This document shows positions 1 through 6,416 of a stretch of 64,000 nucleotides of DNA, in pieces. Each line of letters opens with the position of its first letter. Within the stretch, counting starts at the first letter, position 1. Source of the DNA: Arcticibacter tournemirensis (GTDB lineage Bacteria > Bacteroidota > Bacteroidia > Sphingobacteriales > Sphingobacteriaceae); contig NZ_VFPL01000001.1 in NCBI RefSeq assembly GCF_006716645.1, positions 1,426,001 through 1,490,000 on the forward strand, in the 5' to 3' direction. The notes below the pieces were generated by a model. The model saw nothing but the letters and a program-made list of their open reading frames with translations, was not told where the DNA came from and did not search any database. Made by a program: the position numbers and the translations under genes.

Positions 1-78
1 GTCTCGCTTAATGCGTCTTCTATCAAGCGATTGCGTTCTGAAAAGGGCCAGACCCGATTGGCTAGTTTCAGTCATTAA
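1..78 (+). CDS. C-terminal end of an unknown protein (partial)
   Basis: The first reading frame is open from base 1 to a TAA at 76-78 and would give a 25-residue tail ending RLASFSH. Nothing in it identifies a family. It is followed by 33 bases and then the start of the next gene. The call rests only on an open frame that runs off the left edge, so it may be chance. Confidence 0.3.
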   Translation, partial: VSLNASSIKRLRSEKGQTRLASFSH

Positions 79-111
79 GTAAACAAACAATTAATTTAAA
101 TTAAAATAAAG

Positions 112-567
112 ATGAAAACGTTGTATTTTTTCTTTCTGGTACTTTTATCAGTTTTCGGTGCTTCGTCATTTGATGCAAAGGCACAAAGCACCTCAGCTTC
201 CGAAAGATCTATCATTATCAACAAAAAGGGTGAAATCTTTGATCATGGATGGAACAAACTTGGATATATCACCAGTGATAATATTGCCAAAAACAATAAA
301 GGGAAAACCATCTATTTTATAAATAAAAATGGAAATGTTATCGACGCAAATGGGAAGAATCTAGGCAGGGCAGCTAAAAATGGCAACTATTACAATTTAA
401 GCGGGGAAAATGTAATAACAGTTCGGGATAAAAATGCCGAGGAATGCGATATACTTGACCCTCAGGGTCACAAACTGGGAACTGTTCATAAGAATTATAA
501 GCTTCATGCCTGCGCAACCCATTGTTTTTTCTTGGCAAAAGAAAAGGAGAAGAGGGTTGGTAATTAG
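112..567 (+). CDS. Small secreted protein with short beta-type repeats
   Basis: A 151-residue protein with a clear Sec signal peptide (residues 1 to about 24: MKTLYFFFLVLLSVFGASS, then DAKAQ as the likely cleavage area). The mature part contains three or four related units of about 30 residues built on the pattern (G)xxxDxxGxxLGxxxxxx, for example IFDHGWNKLGYI, VIDANGKNLGRA and ILDPQGHKLGTV. Such units suggest a repetitive beta fold, but I do not recognise a named family. The last 20 residues carry two cysteines. It is expected to be periplasmic or exposed at the surface. A strong inverted repeat follows four bases after the stop codon. Function is unknown. Confidence 0.6.
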   Translation: MKTLYFFFLVLLSVFGASSFDAKAQSTSASERSIIINKKGEIFDHGWNKLGYITSDNIAKNNKGKTIYFINKNGNVIDANGKNLGRAAKNGNYYNLSGENVITVRDKNAEECDILDPQGHKLGTVHKNYKLHACATHCFFLAKEKEKRVGN

Positions 568-570
568 AAC

Positions 571-629
571 GTAACATAACGATAAATTGGTACCGTAAAT
601 AAGACTGTACCAATTTATCGTTATGTTAC
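571..629. terminator. Perfect 23-bp inverted repeat, likely bidirectional terminator
   Basis: Arms at 571-593 and 607-629 are exact reverse complements, with a 13-base loop. The arm begins GTAACATAACGATAAATTGG. The hairpin starts right after the stop codon of the preceding gene. It is AT-rich and has no clear U tract, so it could equally be a small mobile inverted repeat or the end of a lost element. Confidence 0.55.
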
Positions 630-651
630 ACCGGTATTAATGTTTCTATAT

Positions 652-1495
652 TATTTCTCAATAACTGATATTTATGGCAACGATTATCCTGCGGAAGCTA
701 TTGTCCTTCATTTAAAACAGGAAAACATTGGTTCGATATCGGTGAACAAATTTGAAAGTCTGAACAGGAAAAGATGCGAAGGCGGAGTTTGGAGGAGAAA
801 CCTATTGGACAGGAAGCCATAAGATCTTAAAAAAACCAGTTACTCTCGGTAAGCGAAACTTTACAACGGAAGTAGGCACGCTACAACAACAAGTGAAAAC
901 GGTCATTTATTATTTTGACAAAAGCCAAATATTGGCCGTCACCATTGCAAACCAGATTAAAGAATGTTCCAGAGGCGCTGTAGACGAATTGATAAACTAT
1001 AAATAGCTGTGTCTATGCTTGCCGGAAATAATTATCAAACCGTCGCCGGCGTAGCTTTGCGGTCAGGAATACCGATTATAGGGCAGAGGTGTTTCCCTCA
1101 GATGAAGCCGGATTTTTTAGTAGCTTCAATCGCAAGTCAAGGTGATTGCAATGATTGCAGCGGCATTAATGATAGCTAAGCATTGGCACAGGCAGATGTA
1201 TCTATAGCGATGTGTAAGGATTCCAATATTGCAATTGATGTAGCTAAAATTATGCTGGTATCATCCAACCTTAATACAGGTGTCCAAAGCGTTGCGTTTA
1301 TCCAAATTACCATGCGTACCACACGGCAAAGCCTATTTTAGGCATTCATACTTTGATAGGTATTCCAACTGCCATTGGAGTTCTATACCCTGGTAAACGG
1401 CTTTTTATTACACATGAGGATTGCAGGTGCGGCAATGGAATTAAGCTCGGCGCCGGTTATAAGCAATAACCTTCGTCTTATATTTTCTCAGTTAA
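652..1495 (+). pseudogene. Decayed C-terminal third of a P1B-type (copper) ATPase
   Basis: No single frame is open, but shifting between frames recovers a continuous P-type ATPase C-terminus. In order: PAEAIVLHLKQENIGSI (the region after the HP locus), GGETYWTGSHKILKKP, VKTVIYYFDKSQILAVT, IANQIKE followed by AVDELI, a degraded TGDN region, GGIND then ALAQADVSIAM near 1160-1215 (the GDGIND hinge), and a last membrane segment recognisable as TLIGIPTAIGVLYPG near 1350-1395. The CPC and DKTGT parts are missing. At least four frameshifts and a stop inside the hinge show it is dead. An intact ATPase of the same class lies at 9185-11680, so this is an older or replaced copy. Confidence 0.75.
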
Positions 1496-1523
1496 TATCA
1501 AATAATAATAAAAATAATAAGTC

Positions 1524-1738
1524 ATGGAAACATTAAATTTAAAACCAATATCGAATATGGCAGATGTATAGCTGCTATACCCCCCCATTTAAACAAACTT
1601 GTAAGTGTAGAAAATGGGAAGCAGACAACGAAAACCCTGATAAGATACTAACTATCCAAGACAAATCAGGATTAGATGCCTGGGAAGTAAGTGACCGACA
1701 CTCTTGAACATGCAGGCAATAAGGCGGAAAAGCTTTGA
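1524..1738 (+). pseudogene. Decayed short HMA-domain metal chaperone
   Basis: Starting from the ATG at 1524, frame changes and an in-frame TAG recover the outline of a 65-70 residue heavy-metal-associated domain protein: METLNLK, RCIAAIPPHLNKLVSVE, WEADNENPDKILTIQ, KSGLDAWEV, TLEHAGNKAEKL, stop. Small HMA proteins of this type commonly sit next to copper ATPases in this phylum as copper carriers. It lies directly behind the ATPase relic and probably decayed with it. Confidence 0.6.
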
Positions 1739-1859
1739 TATATTAGCGTAATAGTTAGCGAACATCAAGCTGTTAGTCTGGCTTGGTATTGTTGCATTAC
1801 AAAACTAAAATTTTAGAACAAACATATCATTTATTTGTAATTATGATAATTACCCGGTA

Positions 1860-2309
1860 ATGAGAAAAACGTGTGCCATAGGTTTTGCAGCGTTCTACCT
1901 GTTGTTAACAACGGGAATGTTTGTCTGCATCTTTCATTGTGTGTCCGAGTATTTTTTAAAACCACAGGTAAGCATCAGTCTACATAGCGAAGAAGCCAGA
2001 TCTCATGACGAGAATAAACTTCATTCGCTTAAAGACGGGAGTAAACCAGATATCCATAAAAAGAAACCATGTTCCGATGGTAAGGATTGTAAATGCTGTA
2101 ACGAGCATGGTCAGTACACCATTAATGAAAATATCCAGCCTGATGACCCATTTTTCTCAGCTGTTTCAGCTTTAACTTTTCCACTCAATTTTGAAGAGAT
2201 TTTTATTTCTCATAAAGAGGTAAAATCTATTGATTGGCCAAAGGGCAATGCCCCGCCCTGCGTCTTAAAAACACCACTTTATATTTCTAATCGTACCCTT
2301 CTGATTTGA
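1860..2309 (+). CDS. HYC_CC_PP-like small membrane-anchored metal-cluster protein
   Basis: A 149-residue protein with one N-terminal membrane segment or signal anchor (about residues 7-28, ending CIFHC), then a hydrophilic, lysine- and histidine-rich stretch with the cysteine cluster CSDGKDCKCC, and a C-terminus containing APPCVLKTPLYISN. The order His-Cys, paired Cys, Pro-Pro matches the Bacteroidota family named HYC_CC_PP, which is found beside copper genes. The cysteines and histidines suggest binding of copper or a similar metal in the periplasm, but the molecular role of the family is not known to me. The AraC-type regulator follows after a gap of about 70 bases. Confidence 0.6.
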   Translation: MRKTCAIGFAAFYLLLTTGMFVCIFHCVSEYFLKPQVSISLHSEEARSHDENKLHSLKDGSKPDIHKKKPCSDGKDCKCCNEHGQYTINENIQPDDPFFSAVSALTFPLNFEEIFISHKEVKSIDWPKGNAPPCVLKTPLYISNRTLLI

Positions 2310-2379
2310 TCAAGCTTTGACTATTTTTTAGTCCAGGAACCCTCTGTGTCCTATTTTCTCATTTAGCTTGATCTTAAAA

Positions 2380-2940
2380 ATGTTATTACATATAAAAAAT
2401 ATGGTTTGCGACCGCTGTATAATGGTTGTACGCCAACAATTACAACATCTGGATCTTCAGGTTTCAGAAATCTCTCTTGGCACAGCTTTTATAGCACCTG
2501 AGCCTTCCGAAAATAAATTAACGGAGATCGCCGCTTCATTGAAAGTACTTGGTTTTGAGTTGATTGATAAGGATAAGGATAAGTTGATTGAAAGTATCCG
2601 AAACGCGATTATAGAAATTATACACCATTCGGATTTAGCTGAACACGTTACTTTCAGTAAGCTATTAACTGGCAGGCTGCATAAAAATTATAACTATCTA
2701 AGCCGCTTATTTTCTGAAAGCGAAGACCTGACCATTGAAAAGTTTATTATACAACAGAAGGTCGAAAAAGTTAAGGAACTTCTGCAATACGGTGAACTCA
2801 ATCTCTATGAGATTGCATTGAAAATGGGTTACAGCAGCAGCGCACATCTTTCCAACCAGTTTAAGTCAGTTACCGGCCTATCTCCGAGAGAATTTAAGAC
2901 TATAAAATCGAATGGCCGAAAACCGCTTGATAAAATATGA
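2380..2940 (+). CDS. AraC-family regulator with HMA-like metal-binding N-terminus
   Basis: A 186-residue protein in two parts. Residues 1 to about 65 look like a heavy-metal-associated ferredoxin fold: MLLHIKNMVCDRC carries the CxxC metal motif at the usual place. Residues about 70-180 form an AraC/XylS DNA-binding domain with two helix-turn-helices; the signature GELNLYEIALKMGYSSSAHL and then SNQFKSVTGLSPREFK is typical. I chose the ATG at 2380; an upstream TTG at 2368 is in frame. Such fusions are common in Bacteroidota metal loci and are inferred to sense copper or silver directly and control nearby efflux genes. It sits between the two HYC_CC_PP-like genes. Confidence 0.8.
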   Translation: MLLHIKNMVCDRCIMVVRQQLQHLDLQVSEISLGTAFIAPEPSENKLTEIAASLKVLGFELIDKDKDKLIESIRNAIIEIIHHSDLAEHVTFSKLLTGRLHKNYNYLSRLFSESEDLTIEKFIIQQKVEKVKELLQYGELNLYEIALKMGYSSSAHLSNQFKSVTGLSPREFKTIKSNGRKPLDKI

Positions 2941-3021
2941 TTAGGGTGAGATCTTACATTTTTACTGTCATAACCGGCAGGGAGAAATTACGTAAGTTTT
3001 TTACGAAATTCTGTAACTTTT

Positions 3022-3045
3022 AAAATAGCTTTTCGGCTATTTTTG
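3022..3045 (+). promoter_or_regulatory. Hairpin with T tract overlapping a TAnnTTTG promoter motif
   Basis: AAAATAGC (3022-3029) pairs with GCTATTTT (3036-3043) around a 6-base loop, and the right arm runs into TTG. As a terminator it would end the AraC transcript. The same right arm contains TATTTTTG (3038-3045), which fits the Bacteroidota -7 element TAnnTTTG and is 36 bases upstream of the next start codon. One sequence may serve both functions; no clear -33 element is visible. Confidence 0.45.
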
Positions 3046-3081
3046 TAATAATGCGAGATTATAGGGTATACTATACATAAA

Positions 3082-3600
3082 ATGAAAGCCTGTTCATCCA
3101 TACGCTTTAAAGCAGCGCTACTAACCTTTGTATTCCTGTTGAATACGATAGTAGGCTTTGCTTGTGCTGTCGGAACCGACATGGGCTTCAACAGTGGGCA
3201 TCACATAGAGCAGAAAGCAGTTCATTCAAGCGAACATACGGATAAACATAATAAGCCTCATACACATGGTAAACATACCCATAGTAGGCATGCGCATAGT
3301 AAACATAATCATGGTAAGCATAAACACGATAAGGATGCCGCTAACCATCATACTTCGAAAAGCTCAAAGGACAACTGCTGTAAGGACGAGGTAGCAAAAC
3401 TGACAAAAGCCGATAAGCTGATTCAGCCCGGTTTTGATTACAGCCTGCTGTCCTTGTCTACTTTCATTTTGCCTTCACCTGTGTATGGTATGGGCAACTC
3501 AGGTATACTTCTGGTAAACGTTCCTAATGCGTATTTCGTCAAGCATTGCCGTCCTCCTATTTCCGACGTTCGGATCGCCATACAAAGTTTTCAGATTTGA
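3082..3600 (+). CDS. His-rich HYC_CC_PP-like secreted metal-binding protein
   Basis: A 172-residue protein with an N-terminal signal (about residues 8-30, LLTFVFLLNTIVGFACA). Residues about 45-90 are an extreme histidine/lysine tract made of HxHGKHxH units, followed by SKDNCCKDEVAKLTKADK and a C-terminus with HCRPPISDVRIAIQSFQI. The CC and PP landmarks match the family of the gene at 1860. The histidine tract is a plausible periplasmic sink for copper, zinc or nickel. It opens a run of same-strand genes (3082-13784) that looks like one copper-resistance unit. Metal identity is inferred from the neighbours. Confidence 0.7.
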   Translation: MKACSSIRFKAALLTFVFLLNTIVGFACAVGTDMGFNSGHHIEQKAVHSSEHTDKHNKPHTHGKHTHSRHAHSKHNHGKHKHDKDAANHHTSKSSKDNCCKDEVAKLTKADKLIQPGFDYSLLSLSTFILPSPVYGMGNSGILLVNVPNAYFVKHCRPPISDVRIAIQSFQI

Positions 3601-3670
3601 TTTAAGGTTTAATTCTACCGGATGGTCTAACTATCCCGGCTAAATAATTATTTACCTTAAAATCAATACA

Positions 3671-4156
3671 ATGAAAAAGATATTTTTAATGGTCGCTCTT
3701 ATAGCAACTGCCTTTGTGCAAACAGGATTTGCACAACATGATCATGCTACTCACCAAACGCAATCATCAGCATTGCTTCCCCTATATTATAACATTAAAG
3801 ACGCGTTGGTTGTCGGTAATGCAAGCCTCGCAGCTGCTAAGGCCGGAGAATTCGTCGAAGCCCTGAAAAATGCCGATGCCAAGATTGTCACTGGAGCTAA
3901 TCGCGACGGACTATTGGAACACTCTGGAAAAATTGCCGGGAGCAAAGACCTGAAAAGTCAGCGTGAGCATTTTGCTGGTCTTTCGACCGACATGATCGCT
4001 CTGGCCAAAGGATCGAAACTATCGACTGAACCGGTTTACCAGATGTACTGTCCGATGAAAAAGACCAGCTGGCTGAGCAGCGAAAAAACCGTAAAAAACC
4101 CCTATTACGGCAGCGCTATGCTGACCTGCGGAAAGGTAGTAGAAACTATAAAGTAG
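3671..4156 (+). CDS. DUF3347 periplasmic protein (copper cluster)
   Basis: A 161-residue protein with a signal peptide ending VQTGFAQ (residues 1-21). The mature part is helical, LLPLYYNIKDALVVGN then LKNADA, followed by the family signature YQMYCPMKKTSWLSS and NPYYGSAMLTCGKV near the C-terminus. DUF3347 proteins occur alone or fused to efflux membrane-fusion proteins of the Cus type in Bacteroidota; the paired cysteines and methionine in YCPM suggest metal binding. A second member follows at 4288, so the locus carries two. It has its own upstream gap of 70 bases and is followed by a weak hairpin. Confidence 0.75.
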   Translation: MKKIFLMVALIATAFVQTGFAQHDHATHQTQSSALLPLYYNIKDALVVGNASLAAAKAGEFVEALKNADAKIVTGANRDGLLEHSGKIAGSKDLKSQREHFAGLSTDMIALAKGSKLSTEPVYQMYCPMKKTSWLSSEKTVKNPYYGSAMLTCGKVVETIK

Positions 4157-4173
4157 TTTCTCTTATTTCCAGT

Positions 4174-4195
4174 GCCCTAAGCGAAAGCTTGGGGC
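4174..4195 (+). terminator. Weak hairpin after the first DUF3347 gene
   Basis: GCCCTAAG (4174-4181) pairs with CTTGGGGC (4188-4195), one G-U pair, loop CGAAAG, followed by a short TTT. It lies 18 bases after the stop codon. It may attenuate rather than fully stop transcription, since the same gene cluster continues. Confidence 0.4.
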
Positions 4196-4219
4196 TTTAC
4201 CCATTTCAATTCTTCAGCC

Positions 4220-4288
4220 ATGAATAAAATGACCAGTATTCTAAAAAAGATCTTCAAGTTTTTATTTGTCAAAAAGTGCTGTAGGTAA
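4220..4288 (+). CDS. Possible 22-residue basic leader peptide
   Basis: ATG at 4220 opens MNKMTSILKKIFKFLFVKKCCR and stops at TAA 4286-4288, whose last base is the first base of the ATG of the next gene (TAATG). The peptide is amphipathic, with seven Lys/Arg and two adjacent Cys at its end. The stop/start overlap suggests translational coupling to the DUF3347 lipoprotein; adjacent cysteines next to copper genes invite a regulatory reading. It is too short for any homology judgement and may be chance. Confidence 0.25.
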   Translation: MNKMTSILKKIFKFLFVKKCCR

Positions 4289-4893
4289 TGATGAATTTAA
4301 AATTTAAAAAGCACATGAAAGTAACAATATTAAGTATGGCTATGTCCATTCTTCTCTTTGCCGCTTGTAATAACGGAGCAAAGACACCAGATAATGCAAA
4401 TAATCAAAACGATAGCACTCTTACGCCAAACAAAGGCGACGTTGGCGCAAAAAGCACAGCTTCCACGGGTGATGTCCTCGACTCATATTTAGCGCTAAAA
4501 AATGCCCTGACCAGAGACGATGATAAGAGTGCTGCGCAGGCCGGTAACCAGTTGGTTCGGGCAATAGAATCGATAGATAAATCTTCTCTGCCTGCTACTC
4601 AATCCAAAGTATTTGCTGACGTCGCCGACGACGCAAAGGAACATGCTGAGCACATCGGCACTAACGCGGGAAACATCAAGCACCAACGGGAACATTTTGA
4701 AACACTGAGCCAGGAGATCTATGACCTGGTTAAAGCTGGTGGGAGCGCGGGAAGAAAACTTTATTATGACAACTGTCCGATGTACAATGACAGGAAGGGC
4801 GGTAACTGGATCAGCGAAACTAAAGAGATACAAAATCCCTACCTGGGGAAGGGGATGCCAACCTGTGGCAGCGTTAAGGAAGAACTGAATTAA
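4288..4893 (+). CDS. DUF3347 lipoprotein (copper cluster)
   Basis: A lipoprotein of about 200 residues with a lipobox LLFAAC followed by NNGAKTPDN; the cysteine would be lipidated and hold the protein at a membrane. The ATG at 4315 (MKVTILSMAMS) would give a more usual signal length than the ATGs at 4288 and 4291. A low-complexity Asn/Asp/Thr linker is followed by the DUF3347 domain with the same C-terminal signature as its neighbour: YYDNCPMYNDRKGGNWIS and NPYLGKGMPTCG. It is a diverged paralogue of the gene at 3671. It ends 2 bases before the next gene, so the two are probably co-translated. Confidence 0.75.
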   Translation: MMNLKFKKHMKVTILSMAMSILLFAACNNGAKTPDNANNQNDSTLTPNKGDVGAKSTASTGDVLDSYLALKNALTRDDDKSAAQAGNQLVRAIESIDKSSLPATQSKVFADVADDAKEHAEHIGTNAGNIKHQREHFETLSQEIYDLVKAGGSAGRKLYYDNCPMYNDRKGGNWISETKEIQNPYLGKGMPTCGSVKEELN

Positions 4894-4895
4894 GA

Positions 4896-5360
4896 ATGGG
4901 TTGGGTAAAAAAAGGATTTTTATTTCTGTCAGGTGTACTGGTTTTTATCCAGTTCATCCAGCCTGTGCACAATATAAGCGTGCAGGCTGGCCCAGCCGAT
5001 ATCAGCCGAATTTATCCAATGCCGGCGACGGTTCAGGGAATATTAAAAACGTCCTGTTATGATTGCCATAGTAATAATACCAATTACCCCTGGTATGCAA
5101 GTATTCAGCCCGGCGGATGGTGGCTCGATTCACATATAAAAAAAGGAAAACAGGAACTCAATTTTAATGAGTTCGGAAATTACTCTTTACGCAGGCAGCA
5201 AAGCAAGTTAAGAGCAGTTTCTAATAGTATAAAAGATGGAACGATGCCTATAAGCTCTTATACATTGATCCACATAAACGCGAAACTTTCAAAGGCTGAA
5301 AGGGAACTAATCCTGAACTGGATAGCAAAAACGAATGACAGCCTTCAAATAAATAAATGA
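4896..5360 (+). CDS. Haem-binding domain protein (periplasmic, c-type CxxCH)
   Basis: A 154-residue protein with an N-terminal membrane anchor (about residues 5-22) and the motif KTSCYDCHSNNTNYPWYA near residues 49-66, the hallmark of the haem_bd (DUF) family: CxxCH for covalent haem, followed by the NxxYPWY block. It would be attached to the outer face of the inner membrane. It lies between a DUF3347 lipoprotein and the multicopper oxidase, and its TGA overlaps the original oxidase start (ATGA, 5357-5360), showing that these genes formed one translationally coupled operon. An electron-transfer role beside the oxidase is plausible but inferred. Confidence 0.8.
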   Translation: MGWVKKGFLFLSGVLVFIQFIQPVHNISVQAGPADISRIYPMPATVQGILKTSCYDCHSNNTNYPWYASIQPGGWWLDSHIKKGKQELNFNEFGNYSLRRQQSKLRAVSNSIKDGTMPISSYTLIHINAKLSKAERELILNWIAKTNDSLQINK

Positions 5361-5380
5361 TGAAAAAATTAATCTTATAT
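5357..5380 (+). other. Severed 5' end of the multicopper oxidase gene
   Basis: Reading ATG ATG AAA AAA TTA ATC TTA TAT and then skipping the IS982 copy plus one repeat of its target duplication continues in frame with ATC TTA TTG ATG GGT. The rebuilt N-terminus is MMKKLILYILLMGLVPYASA, a standard signal peptide. The eight bases 5373-5380 are the left copy of the target duplication. This shows where the oxidase gene began before the insertion. Confidence 0.85.
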
Positions 5381-6416
5381 ACCCGTTGTGCGGTTTAAGC
5401 GGCAAGGGCATGTTTTAAGTGATTAATGGGTTTGTTGTTTTTGAAATTGATCAACTGCAGAACGGCTACGCCACTTATCTTTGAACACATCCTTGTGAAG
5501 AGCCCGCTGAGCGATTTTGCATAATTCCTTTTGATGTAAAGGTGGTCGCAAAGCTGAGAAAACAGAGTTTCCACTCTCTTGCGGACGTATCGGTAAGAAG
5601 GATTCCAGAGCGTTGTTCTTTTCTTCATATTATTCCTTAAAGGGGTGATTAACCGAATCCTGTCCTGTTCAAAAAGAGTGGTTTGATAGGGCAGGGATAA
5701 ATATCCTTTATCTGCAATTAATTCACATTCATTTAGTTCCAGATTTTCAAGCTGGCTGAGATAGTGTACATCATGTACATTAGCAGCCGTTATTCCCATT
5801 GATACCGGAACACCGGCTTTCGAAATAATCAGTTGCATTTTGAAGCCGTAATAATGCAGCCTGTGAGATGCATGATACCCTCTGGAAGGTTGTACATGCA
5901 AATCTTCTCTGCAAATGCTGGTCCTGGAAATCCTTACATTCTGACAAATAGGAACAGGTACCGAATCTATAATAAACTGGCGGTTATCGGGATTGATTAT
6001 TTCCGATATAGGTTGAGCCACCAGGGCAATATAATCCTGAAGTCTCTTTCGCCTTCTGTTGTAATTAGACCGGTCTATTAAATTAGGAAACTCCCCGCTA
6101 TATTCTGTTCTAAGTTTAGAAAACAGCAGGTTTTCCGAGTCAATACCCAGTGCTTCGGAAGTAATAGACAAAGCAACTATCTCTATATCTGACAGTTTTG
6201 GCAAATTCCTGTACTTGAAGAAGTTGCCATCCGCTAACATATATTCTGTCAAAGCAAGTTTGCTAATCTCAAGAATCTTATCGAAATTGGTCTTTAAGTT
6301 GTGCATGTAAGAAAATGTCGAATACTTTCTTAATTTACTGCTTATCAGTAACGTGCACAACTTTATTCCTTCTTCTTTTTTCATTTATTTACTTTTACTC
6401 AAACCGCACAACGGGT
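5381..6416 (-). mobile_element. IS982-family insertion sequence, copy 1
   Basis: The element is bounded by 16-base perfect inverted repeats ACCCGTTGTGCGGTTT (5381-5396) and its complement (6401-6416). It is flanked by an 8-bp direct repeat TCTTATAT (5373-5380 and 6417-6424), the target duplication. One transposase gene fills it. A near-identical copy lies at 61206-62241 in the opposite orientation with a different target duplication. The insertion interrupts the signal peptide of the multicopper oxidase. Confidence 0.95.
5395..6384 (-). CDS. IS982-family DDE transposase
   Basis: A 329-residue transposase with the IS982 catalytic signposts: FIIDSVPVPIC (first Asp), ELIADKGYLS (second Asp) and RKRVETLFSQL (Glu). 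Family members are usually somewhat shorter, so translation may begin at the internal MHNLKTNF (ATG near 6306). It is intact and probably active, because a nearly identical copy exists 56 kb away; one replacement seen between the copies is NRQFIID here against NHQFIID there. It acts on the terminal repeats of its own element. Confidence 0.92.
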   Translation of the reverse strand: MKKEEGIKLCTLLISSKLRKYSTFSYMHNLKTNFDKILEISKLALTEYMLADGNFFKYRNLPKLSDIEIVALSITSEALGIDSENLLFSKLRTEYSGEFPNLIDRSNYNRRRKRLQDYIALVAQPISEIINPDNRQFIIDSVPVPICQNVRISRTSICREDLHVQPSRGYHASHRLHYYGFKMQLIISKAGVPVSMGITAANVHDVHYLSQLENLELNECELIADKGYLSLPYQTTLFEQDRIRLITPLRNNMKKRTTLWNPSYRYVRKRVETLFSQLCDHLYIKRNYAKSLSGLFTRMCSKISGVAVLQLINFKNNKPINHLKHALAA

